Below, one piece after another: positions 38,301 through 49,800 of a stretch of 64,000 nt of DNA. The first letter of the stretch is position 1; every line of letters begins with the position of its first letter. The DNA lies in assembly GCA_947561715.1 (NCBI GenBank), contig OX387204.1, positions 811,001 through 875,000 on the forward strand. The letters are read 5' to 3'. The notes beneath the pieces were generated by a model, which saw only the letters and a program-made list of their open reading frames with translations, was not told where the DNA came from and made no database searches. Source of the DNA: Ascidia mentula (lineage: Eukaryota > Chordata > Ascidiacea > Phlebobranchia > Ascidiidae). Position numbers and translations under genes: made by a program.

Positions 38301-41300
38301 GATCAACAGGTAACGTGGGTCACCGAACGAATATAATCAAATGTCAAAAGTGTTTATGTAGCTATGAAACACCAAACAATGATAGGAGGCTGCGCTAAAT
38401 ACGGTTTGTTTTTGCCAGACTTCTAACTACACGATACCATAACACTTAAACATATCACTTCTTTCAGGGAAAATGTACAGCTGTAGATTAAGATCTATCA
38501 GAACATATCAAAGTCTAACAGCATCAAAAATAGGTTGGGAATTTCTGAGATTTCAGTTTGATAACTTGCCTTTCATCACAAATTCAAATTCCCCAGTGAC
38601 AACCCACAACAAAGTGATGACAAATTTATCTAGGCCCTGGTTATGATAAATGGGTCTCTGCTTTTTTGCGTTGGTGCCTTGAAGTAAGATATAAGTACAC
38701 TTGCTGCTAAACACAGATACACTTGCTGCTAATATTATGTAATTGGATGGTGTCAATAGGTCACACAAAGAAATATAATTTACCACAAAAATCTGGGTCA
38801 TTTTCTACATAAAAGCAAAGTAACACACAACTCACCATTATACACTGCCAAGACCTTCCAATGTTGAAGCACCATTAACATTTCAGTGCTTTAAAACAGG
38901 ATTATTCCAAAATGCTGCTCTCATTGCAAGTAGAATAGAGAACTGCTTTCTCTTACAGTTTCAAAACCAAAACCATATATCCTTTGCTTGGCAAACAGCT
39001 GAGCCATGTTTGTTACCAATGCATCTGAAATTAACTAGGTATTATTTCATGATGTAAGTTAAAAAAAACTTCAGTTGCACAAATGTACTTTATAAATTCA
39101 TGTAACGCAACATTAATAAACGGCCATGTTAAGCACACCACAAAAAACAAAACCTGAACACAAAAAGCAAACTGCTGTTAGCTGAATCCAAAAACATCAG
39201 AAACACGCGCCTTTGTTGCATCATTATTACGTCATATTACAACCACAGTACCGTGACGTGAATTTATTTATGTTTGAAGGGTGAGGTATAAGGGCGGGAA
39301 CACAAGGACAGGATCTGCTATAAACTGGGTCTTTTCGCGAATGTTTACAACAAGACGAGGTGCAAGGCGGCTTTCTCAACTTGTCCCACGTATTCTTATT
39401 GTGGTCACGGACGGCCAAAGTCACGACGATGTTACCGGTAAAAAAACAATGTTTTTTGCAGTTTTAAAGTGAAAGAAAAAAGTTTAAAACGGTGGAGCTA
39501 AACTCAGTGAATACGAAAATAATATATTTTGTTTGTAGAAGATAGTTTGTAGGAAAAATATAGAGGGTAGTTTGTTTCTTTATTTTGGTGTTATAAATGA
39601 GTTTCACAACCGCAATTAACAGTTTATGCTTCAATCACCCAACTTTTACAGTGGCAGCAAGACGAGCTCACTTGTCTGGAATCAACGTTTTTGCAGTGGG
39701 CGTCACTGATGTGGTGGACAGAGGAGAATTAGTCACGATTGCTAGTGGCCTTGAAAGTACTCACGTTTTCGAGATCGTCAACTTCAAGTTGGTTAATTGC
39801 TGTATATTTGAAGAAATTAATTATCACCTGCTACCAACCTCCTCTTACAAGACGATTTAAAGTTAAAGTGCTACAAGTTTGTGTCATGTTTACAAACACA
39901 CAATGCACACTTGTGGCGCTAAACACCGTCTGTATGTGTCACAAATACATTGTCGGAACTATAGTTTTGTTTTCTTAATAAAGTGTCGGGTTATGTAACT
40001 GTTGTTTGTGAACAATTTGCTTACAGCATATATGGCCTTTACCTATTCACATGCATGTGAGCATACAAATGAAGGCCATACCGGAAAGACAATGGGCTTT
40101 TTGCTAAAACTTTACATGGTCTTTCACAAGGAAAATTTACACAGACTAAGTCACTAAGCTACCAAATGATGAGAAAGTGACTAATATCTTCATATTTTCA
40201 GGGCACTCCAATTTGTGCAGGCCGTTTTACAAGCTAGAACCTGCACAGAAGCAGCGGTATGGCCTCTGCAACAAAGCGAAGTGAAAGGTTGGTTGTTTAC
40301 GTTTTGACAGGTTTTGCAATAACAGAACTGCCGGACGGCCACCTATAACGCCACCTCCAAGTGCAATTGCCTGCTATCCTACGGCATATCGTGAGGAATC
40401 ACCATTATATGGGTGCTTGACTCGATAACCTCAAGGTTTTATTGGTGCCCATGCCATATTACCATCTGCATATGCTGTTTATTTATGTTGTAGTGATTCG
40501 CGCAAAACAAAATGAATAAATTAGATTTACACTGAAGTCTACCATCAACAAACCTTACATGTGTATCTGTAGCAGAGATGACCAAAACACATATGAAAGT
40601 AAAACCGCAATTTTGTTTGAAGGGATTTTTCTGCCTGGGGAGGAGAAACACTTGAAGATTTTGGTTATGGATAAGGGAATTACCCTCCGCCTTGAAACAG
40701 CGAACGGATCCCTCCTCATGATGGGTTCCACGTACGTCACAGATCCAAACGAGGTGAAATAGTAATGCGTCATTGATTTGCGACTTTGTATTTCCGAACA
40801 CATAAACTTAAAACTTCTACGGTGACGTCATCATTTGAGATTTGTGAAAGCTAAGTGTTCAGGAATTACAATTCTCACTTAAATATCGACGACAGTTTTG
40901 ATTCTCGTTCAACGCTTCTTGGGAATGCCCATGTCTAAGCGTAGAAACATTTTGCATAATAAATTTTCATATGTGTTTTTCCACTGTGGCCCACTTCAAA
41001 GTTCGCTGGCATATCAGAGAAGCAATTCTCAACAAAGGTACGGAAGTGAATATAAATAGATGCCGTTGAACAGGCTCTTCACGACTTCATCCTAAACATC
41101 ACCAATGATATGGCTGAGGTATTTTACAACCCTTTCGATCTTGATTCCGGTTGGCCTTTGAGAAATCAAACGACCACAGCAGTTTTGTCACCAGCCACTG
41201 GAGGGCGCGTTCTGACCTTGTATTTGACTCTAGTTTCGAAGTCAAAACACCCGTCAGATGTCACACTTACACAATTACCAGGTGAATATTGCATTTGAGA

Positions 41301-43604
41301 AAAATTCCTTTATGTCAGAAGCCGATTTAAAACCGAGTTGTTTTTTGAAGGGAATCAGTTGATCAGATCAGCTCAAAAGGTTGAAACAAGAGAACCACCA
41401 AGAGGTATTGAATTTGTATAAACATGTTTTATTGTATAAGTCACTCTTATCTACACCATTATCTGCACAGATGTTTTACCTACGCCTTCACCAACACCTT
41501 TAACCACTGAAGTAGCTACACAAACAACAACAACGACACCAACAACGACACCAACAACCACGCTCACAACCACACCAACAACCACACCAACAACGACACC
41601 AACGACAACACCAACAACAACACCAACAACGACACCAACAACAACACCAACAACGACACCAACAACGACACCAACAACCACACCAACAACGACACCAACA
41701 ACGAAACCAACAACCACACCAACAACCACACCAACAACGACACCAACGACAACACCAACAACAACACCAACAACGACACCAACGACAACACCAACAACAA
41801 CACCAACAACGACACCAACAACGACACCAACAACGACACCAACAACGACTCCAACAACGACACCCACAACGACACCCACAACGACAACGACACCAACAAC
41901 AACACCCACAACGACACCAACAACCACACCAACAACCACACCAACAACGACACCTACAACCACGCCCACAACGACACCAACAACAACACCAACAACCACA
42001 CCAACAACCACACCAACAACGACACCAACAACCACACCAACAACGACACCAACAACCACACCCACAACGACACCAACAACAACACCAACAACGACAATCC
42101 TCCCCACGAAAAAAGCAACAACGAAGCCAAAGTCAACCAGACCCCCAAGGCCCTCTAGGCCAGGAACCACGAAGTGGGTGCGACCCGAGTTTCGTACTGA
42201 ACGAGGTACATGCTCAGACACAAGTTGTAACAAGGGATACTAATAAAAATGTCAAATCCAGGTTGCTTTTCTGATGCTTACGTGGTCGAATTGCCGGTAC
42301 ACAGAAGCAGCAAGAATTACGTCAAGGTCAATCTTCCCATGCCGAGCTTGACAGCTATGACTATCTGTGTGTGGGTTCGCAGTACTATGAGGTCAGTAAA
42401 ACACATAAACAATTTCGAATATATTATGTATGACAGACTTTTTGCGTCATTTTAACAATGCGATTTACCAATCCTTGGGTTGTAGTTCAGAATATAGAGT
42501 TTTGTATAAAAACGTGACTCAAACATGGAATCAACTTTTGCAGATATCAGCACTCAGCTGTCTTCAGCTATTCTGTCCCTGAAGAAGACAACGAGATTCT
42601 GTTCTACCTTCATGCATTGCATGGTTTCCATTACAGAATAAACGATGAGAAGTTTGAAGGTGCGATTTCCTTTTTGATTTACTGTTGTTAAAACCCATGG
42701 CTTTTCGTGAGGAATATACCATCGCATAATGAACAAATCAATCACATTATTAGGAACAATTGTAACGGATTTTACTCATAATTCTGAGAATAAAGACGCT
42801 TGTGTGTAAGTAATATCAATGATATATGACGTCACCACCCACGCGGGCCTTATATTTACGATCTGTGACGTCAATCAGTCATTTTTAAACCGAAACATCT
42901 TAAACAAACAAAACATGTCAATATTTTCATCCTTGTTATTCTCAGAACCACAATATTAGCAAGTGTTATTTTTCCAGGACCAATGCCCCTGTTTCCACCG
43001 TATCGTTGGACTTTCCTGTGTGTGAGTTGGGACGGAAACTCTGGAAGGTCTGTGGTTTACGTGGATGGAAAGCCGAAGTCAATTTCCCGCCATAAACACG
43101 CACACAAGCACGTGGTCAGGGGTGGAGGCTCGCTGATGTTGGGTGCGGAACAAGACTGCGTTCCAGGATGCCTGGAATTCTAGTAAGCAATCAATTCATA
43201 TATTTTCCAAAAAGACAAAGCCATTATACAAGAGCGCTGCAAAAAAGGTTGTTTGATATATTTGGGGAAATGGTCAAAGCTTTTTATTTGTCCCAAATTC
43301 CCTTACCATTGTGAATTGTAGGGTATTGGCCGCGGATAAGACTATATCAGACTGGACATATCAGATATACCCACAAAAATTCCTTTTTTTTCATTTCAGC
43401 CAACAGTTCGTGGGGGGAATTTCCAGTTTCAACGTCTGGTCGTACGTTCTCTATGAATGGGAAATGAGAGTTGCCTCAAGTTGTCGCAAAGTTTTCGGCG
43501 ACGCAATGCACGTTAGGGCTGAAGATCTCACAGTGAAAGGAAGAAGAGTGCAGATGACTACAGAAAATTGGTGCCAAATTTGTCCGAGAAGGCCAAGGTT
43601 TTAA
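35380..43604 (+). CDS. Secreted mosaic protein: conserved N-terminal domain, VWA, mucin repeat, pentraxin
   Basis: Eighteen exons join in phase to 1,017 codons: 35380-35482, 35725-35829, 36736-36839, 37134-37398, 37771-37886, 38197-38309, 39280-39437, 39652-39787, 40202-40287, 40578-40753, 41002-41037, 41074-41281, 41351-41404, 41471-42205, 42262-42391, 42544-42659, 42978-43182, 43400-43604. Order: signal peptide (MTSRLFFLLLSVIGCNG); a domain at residues 35-192 with RRLAYVQTRDG, GGIWAIDEE and WEDLRKPMYSGLAARLYL; VWA at about 197-390 with an intact MIDAS (DGSGS, GGNTRTG, VVTDGQ); a beta-rich region to 553; about 47 TTTP repeats (554-798), a likely O-glycosylated stalk; and a pentraxin domain (799-1016). 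The pentraxin has LTAMTICVWVR and LCVSWDG for the core disulphide, and calcium residues in DNEIL and EQD. No membrane segment is seen. The role is probably extracellular recognition or matrix binding; this is inferred from domains only. Confidence 0.9.
38696..38732. repeat. 15-base direct repeat in an intron
   Basis: TACACTTGCTGCTAA occurs at 38696-38710 and again at 38718-38732, separated by 7 bases. It lies in the longest part of intron 6 of the mosaic gene. No transposon ends were identified around it. Confidence 0.7.
40031..40080. repeat. Imperfect palindrome in an intron
   Basis: Arms TATGGCCTT (40031-40039) and AAGGCCATA (40072-40080) are inverted, and between them TCACATGCATGTGA (40047-40060) is a perfect palindrome. 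It lies in the intron between exons 8 and 9 of the mosaic gene. It could fold as a hairpin; no known RNA family is recognised. Confidence 0.6.
41500..42105. repeat. Coding minisatellite, 12-base unit encoding Thr-Thr-Thr-Pro
   Basis: About 47 copies of a 12-base unit (ACACCAACAACG and close variants) lie inside exon 14 of the mosaic gene. Copies differ mainly at the third codon position (ACG, ACC or ACA), so the protein repeat TTTP is nearly uniform while the DNA is not. Occasional changes insert Leu, Lys or an extra Thr. The array is open in all three frames on the minus strand, which creates long meaningless Val/Gly-rich frames. Confidence 0.95.
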
Positions 43605-46600
43605 TAACGTTCTTGTTGTTGGATCGCGATGTTGCGGAAATGAAAGCGGTTGTTGAATTTATTCTTCTGCCGTTTTATCGCCTCGTAAACTCGACGCTTA
43701 CTAAAATTTTATTATGCACTTCGTCAATGCTGTTTGCTGTGCTTTACATTACGACTAATTGTAATGAGTGGATTTCATAGTTTGTACGAGAAAGAGGGTG
43801 TGATTAACAGACATAGTCAGTTTGCAGGCGTGAAATGGGATTTCTGTCGCAGACAAAAGGCAACACATGTCCATATATGGTTGTCAAATTAACTTTTAAA
43901 CATGACAGGATTGGTTTTCAACAAGACGCGATATTGCTTCACTTGTTATAAATACTAGCATGCGACGAGTCCCAGTGGGATTGTAAGATCTATTACACAA
44001 AGACTGTCTCAGAAAACCTGTGATCATAGTTCTGTTTGAACTTGCTGCAGTTGAGATGCTTCGTAAAACGTGAATGCTGCCACAACAAAGCCTTGGAATA
44101 TATCGTGCCGGAGTGGCGATATATTTGTCTTTTAATCATTGGCTGCGTGTGAGTGACTTTCGCGTTAAATTAGACATTGATTTACTTACAAGAATCACCC
44201 CAGTTTCTATAGTGAAGCTAATCTGGTGTCGATAGAGTTATATATTGCGTACGAAGCTCACCAATATTACGTAATTTCCAGTTACCCAATAAAGTAAAAG
44301 TGTTTGATTAGTCGTCTGACCATCGCTTTGGGCCGTGCTGAAGAACAATTAAATCTGATATTCACACAACCCACAAAATCAATTATAAAACACATTCAAA
44401 ACAAGCATGTGTGTTACATGCCAAGCTTAGGCGTCTGTTAATTGGTCGGCGGCTTTAATTGAGGCTCTAGCGCTTAACGCAACAAATCTAATACGCTTTA
44501 TCCATTTAACCTGGCTTAAAGCCCACGCCCGGCGCACCCTTCTCTAATCAACCCGAGACTCGTTTGCCACAAAATCAATAGCAACACGTTTAAAGTGCTC
44601 TTGTTTACCGATGCCACACTTCCTCGGGATCGGAAACATTTGGAACAAATCATTTGTGCTCGGTCGTGTGATGAAGTGGCTGGGCCGTCAATCACGTCGT
44701 CGTTTGAAGCGTGGAGATCAAACTTTACCGTTTCGCCACTACCGCGTGGATTGACTTACGAACAAGCCCGAGTCCAGACCCATCGTGCCGTGGTAGTTAG
44801 CGTAGTGTTGTGGTCAGCAAGTGGATCAGTGTAAATATGTCCGGTAAACTATTTAGGAGTCAAGCCAACAGAGCCGTGTTCTTGCAGGTTGATAATAAGT
44901 TTTTGCTCAGGTCCAACTTTGCGTATTAGTGTGGCAACAGAACGCATCGTTTTATTAATAAACTTAGCATGGACGTTTATTTACTGGTTGAGTTTGGTAA
45001 ATATTCCTTACGATCCTACCAAGCCTGAACTTGACCTTCCACTCCGACGCTATAACTTGTGCTAAAATAAGCAGGGAGTTTTTAACACAAAGCAAAGCAT
45101 GTCTGAGTACAGTGTAACACCTGCCTTGCATTTCGCTGCTTTGAACTGCGCAAGTTTAATTTGTAAATTTATATTTAGAGTTTATAATTAATGTGTTCTT
45201 TTTTAAGAGAATTATAGCTTTGTGTGATGGAATTCAACAAAGGCCCAGCTAATTACACAACGATCTCTGGTATTCGCGGACCGAAATAAATGACATTGGT
45301 CACGTAATGATGCTATTTGTAAACAATTTTTGGTGAATCACTAACGCGTGCCCATATTGTTGCCACGACAACAAGTTACAGTCTACGGGCCCTGTAGAAG
45401 CGTGCAGGTGTAGAAGTTTGCAGTCGAGGCGTTGTTATTTGTCGTTGCGGGAAGATTACAGGAACGTGGTTTGCCGCTATTGTGTACCTTGCCTCGGCTA
45501 TCCCAACATACATAAGGTGTTACCTGTCTCTTTAACCCACCCCCAAACCGGAACGTTTGGCCCATTATCACATCACGTACATCTGCATTCTGCATAACGC
45601 TAAACCGTTTGATGACTGCAAAAAAACATTTTAAGCCATTCTTTGTTATTGAGATTGCAGCTGTTATCGTTGAATCGCGCCCCTCGTAATTACCGTATTG
45701 TGACGTCACAATCATTGAAGTATATCCCATTGAGTCCTGGTGGAAACGTTCGAGTGCTTCAGAAGCGCGTTGGTGGAAGACCGCGAAAATGATAATGGCG
45801 GCTGTGGTTATAGTGACCGGTGCAGAATTATGTGGCAGAAAACGGAAAGTCAAATAACCAGATAAAGGATAAAGGCAAAGTAACCATGCTTTTTTTATTG
45901 AGACACAGGCGCACCTGGGAGTTGAACTATTACGCATTTGCTCCAAATTTGTTGGCGTTTATTTACTAAAAAAAGCGAAAAGGGTGCTCACCTGTATATA
46001 GGTTCGGAAAGTTGTGGTTGGCCATAATCTGCGTGTATAAGTTAGCTGTGGCGGATTAGGGTCGCGACAGATAGCAGAATAAAGGAAACATGGTTTTGTG
46101 TCGACGCTTCCGTACGTAATGTCAACAAACGACAAAAGTCACGTCCGCCTTTTAACCCATTGACGGAGTTTCGAGAATGGCAGACGAGAATTAGGTTCTT
46201 TACAATCGCCAACCTAAATTCCTGGATTCCGCTTCACCAGGATTTGATCCGGTTGTCGTAAGAAGTTTGTTCGCATAAAGTTCCAAAGCCGAATATTTGT
46301 TGTTGTCGCATCGTAAAAACATAGTAGGGGTCTGGATTGGAGAGGAATCCGCCTTTCCGCAGCGTTGGCGAACTAGGTGCTATGGCGTCATAATGCTAAG
46401 CGCGACGATCGCGACTGGCTGTGCACTCGACAATGGCTTTGGTGGCAAATTGGAGTGAGAGGCCCTTGAGTCTATCGCATACTCGCACTTTAGTGTTCAC
46501 GGGAGAGATAACAAGAGCCAAAGCTAACACGGTATCAAAGCATTCCCGCTTTTGTCAAATGTAATTGTGCAGGGTACGCAGGTCATAATAGGGAACATAG

Positions 46601-46817
46601 ATGAAACAAGACGATAAAGTGTAAAGAAAGAAGTTTATGAATAGACCTGACGCCCGATTTTGGAACTTATTCGGAAAAGTTGAAAAGATTTGTCCGATGA
46701 AATATCACCGCGTCCCGCAAGTTTGCAGGGCAAATATTTAGCCCGATTGTTCGTTTGATTGAAGAATAATCACTCTCCCCCCCATTATCCACCAACGCGC
46801 GCGGCTTCGATCGGACA
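43605..46817. other. 3' UTR and intergenic region before the PKG gene
   Basis: No recognised exon. The first 700 bases are probably 3' UTR. An unusually long minus-strand open frame at 45,383-45,946 has no recognised family and is treated as a finding. The end of the region should contain the promoter for the first PKG exon. Confidence 0.4.
44288..44293 (+). terminator. Polyadenylation signal, mosaic VWA-pentraxin gene
   Basis: AATAAA lies about 680 bases after the stop codon at 43602-43604. No closer canonical signal was noticed. Confidence 0.4.
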
Positions 46818-49800
46818 ATGGGCATCGCGGGATCTACTCAGAAACGCGGACGGTTGTCGACGAGGGCAAGGCAGGAAAGTCAGGCGGTTGTAAATACGTC
46901 AAAAGGCAGAAGTGTTGCGAAGAAACATGGGCAGTCGTTCGAATTGACGAAACAAGCCGACACTGGGATAAATGAGCGCTCAGCTATGGGAGCTCGTGCT
47001 GTAAAAGCACAGAACGAGAACCACGAACAAACTATTGGAGGTGAGTGACTTTTCTTCAAAGGTTTCTCGGATCCGTATCGCGATTATCAAACGATACCCG
47101 CGGTTGAACTATTATTGCCCAAGACCGATATCCTACTTAAACGCTTTTATTTTGCACCGAGATAAGATTAAAAAATTCGTTTGTGACGTCAGTGGTGCCT
47201 TTGTTAAAACGTTCGAGTGTAGAGTGCAAAAACAACCGAAATGTGATAATAAACCGCACAACATTTCGCCATGACACCCGAAAAGTTGGAAGAGAGACCT
47301 TCTAGCAAAGTGCGGTAGTTTTTTAAGTTTTAGTGATCCTGAAAAGTTGCATTTACATGACAACTTAGCGAAAATTCGTGACGTCATTGGTTAGTTTTGA
47401 CGTACCTTGAATTCATGTGTGGGCGTTATGCGTATGCATGAGCAGTGATGCGTGTTGAGGTATTGTGGTTTGCAGTAAACGCTAACGTTACAGTGACCAA
47501 GTTCGAAGCCCTGATTACATAGAATATCGTCAAGCGTGCAATCACATTTAACTGTTTGAATAAAGAAGTTGGTTTTAAACGAAATATATCAATTGGACGT
47601 TGAAGCTATACTGTAACTGTATTACTGGCATAATGGCGGCAATTACATAAGCACTGAGGTGGGTGTCCATTACAAGTGCTGCCCACACAGTTAAGCCAAC
47701 AACGTTGTTAATCTTGGCCCTCATTCAACTTTCAACCCCGGTGCCTCCTGCGTTCGCCACTCAATAAACTGAATTACAAGCTTTCCGGCAACCCACACCA
47801 GTAGATACTTGCTATAATACAAAACGCGCGAGATTTCCTGTTTGCTAATATGACGTAACAGCTCAAACATGGAATACTGGCAAGCAAAGAAGGTTCCCAA
47901 CCAGTGGAGTGTGTAATTATCCTCCCAGCATGTGCGACAGGTTACCCAGGGCTTGTGTACTGCGCGGTTTATCTCACAAACACGCGGTTGTCAGTTGTTT
48001 CCGAGCTTTGATTGCTTTTCAATACAACGCTCAATGGAGGGAAATGTTTGTGAAATAGGGGACAGCGTTGCATTTGAACCTGTTGTCGCAGATAGCGGGC
48101 AACTGACTGAGGAAATGAGTTCCAGAGAGCAACATTTCCAGGAATGGAGAATTCAAATGAGCAAAGTTGTCGAGAGACTGCAAATGGAAGCAAAGCAGAA
48201 GGACTTGAAAATTGCCGAGTAAGTTGGTTTTCGTTCAAAGCTGACTTTTATTGTCGACTGATGTGAACATTTATTGCTGGACGCTAGACTTGTGTTCCTG
48301 TACCTTGATGTACGAACAAATGTTTTGACTGTAATTCATATTCGTTGACGTCCCGCAAAACTTCAACTTACAAATTACAAAGTTTAAAACTTATTAGTTG
48401 CTAAGATAGCCAGCAGAAAACCACTTTCCCTATGTCGGCTACAAATCCCTTGTGTATTACAAATTAGTGGCCCTTGTTTCACCATACAGATGTAACCTTG
48501 CATTTCCACAAGCTGTATGGATAACATTCTGACGTTAATTTAACCCAAGGGAATCAAACTGTGTGTATACACACACGTGGAGTCTATACCAACCAGACAG
48601 AGTTGTTTAACTGGAGTGGCGCAAGCCCGCTTACACCAGAAACCTCTTATTTTGGAGTATGACGTCACCGTCTGCGTCACGCCTCACTGGTCGCGTTGAT
48701 AAAAAGCATCAATCGGCAATTTTTTACAATCGTCCATCGCTGTGTTATCTTGTTGTCAGGTTGTCAAAGCAGGCCAAAGAAGCTAGCGATCGATACGAGA
48801 TGGCCACGAGACCAACAATGGACGGTGAAAATTGCGAAGATTCTCTTGTGGAAACCTTGAAGGTAAGACGGCTTTCATTAATCTTATTTGCGTTGCATTG
48901 GCATCAGGATACCAATAACAAATGTGCGTTTTACTTTAAAACAAATAATATGGTGCACACTCATATAATAATAATCATTACAAGTTTGGTATAGGACGAA
49001 GCAAACGTATTAAGCAAGATTTTCAACCTTTAATGACCCCACTTAATCTTAATGGTATATTGAACTGAGTAACACAGCGGTATGTAACATGTCGTGGGTT
49101 AACAGGGTGGCAATTACCAGTCTCAGGTGCAACTGTGCATATTGTCACATTGGTTCATATCTTTTTCTTGGTGGACATTTTCTCGCAGCAGAGAAATCGA
49201 TTGCTTTTGTAATAAGACGTTTAATTTTACTTTCCATCAGAGCCAACTTCGCAAGTTGCAAGCTCGTCTCAACGAGAAGGAGGATGTAATAAGGTCGCTG
49301 CAACGTCAACTTATGCAGTCGAGAAACGATAAAGAGTCGCAGGTAAGTTAAGTAGGATGTTATGATTGATTTGACAAACCCACAGGATTTCCTGTTGCTG
49401 CTGTAGGTAGTACTTCCCGTTTTCGTTTTATCAGACCTACAAGAGGTACTAAATATTTCGTTTTAGCATTTGTTGAAACGTTTCAGCGTGCTATATAAAA
49501 CGGTATTAAATACACGGGTAAATCGTAACTTCACTCAAACAAGGACTGTAATGGGTTTGCCTACAAAAAGGATGGCCAAATCAAATAGAGAGGCATTGCT
49601 GTGGTAATGAAATAGCTTTATATTTCTGACTTGTATGCTAGTATATGTGGTTGTACTTCTTTTTATACATTCAAGGGCGGGTGAATATTGTTTCAACAAA
49701 ACCTGTTCACCCTAAGTCAAAAAGCAAACTTTATCCACATGTAAACGTGAGGTTGATCCTCGCAAAGCACGTTCACTTCTTTCAACAACAATTCAACCTT

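Noticed and set aside
41500-42105. Regular repeats that might suggest a CRISPR-like array
   Set aside because: The units are contiguous 12-base repeats with no spacers, inside a coding exon of an animal gene.
41451-42233. 260-codon minus-strand frame of Val/Gly repeats, and further Leu/Val/Ser frames in the same place
   Set aside because: These are the antisense of the (TTTP)n coding minisatellite. Any frame of this 12-base repeat is open.
46818-47048. Isolated 76-codon frame that might be a separate small gene
   Set aside because: It ends at a good donor in the exact phase needed by the PKG coiled-coil exon, so it is taken as PKG exon 1.
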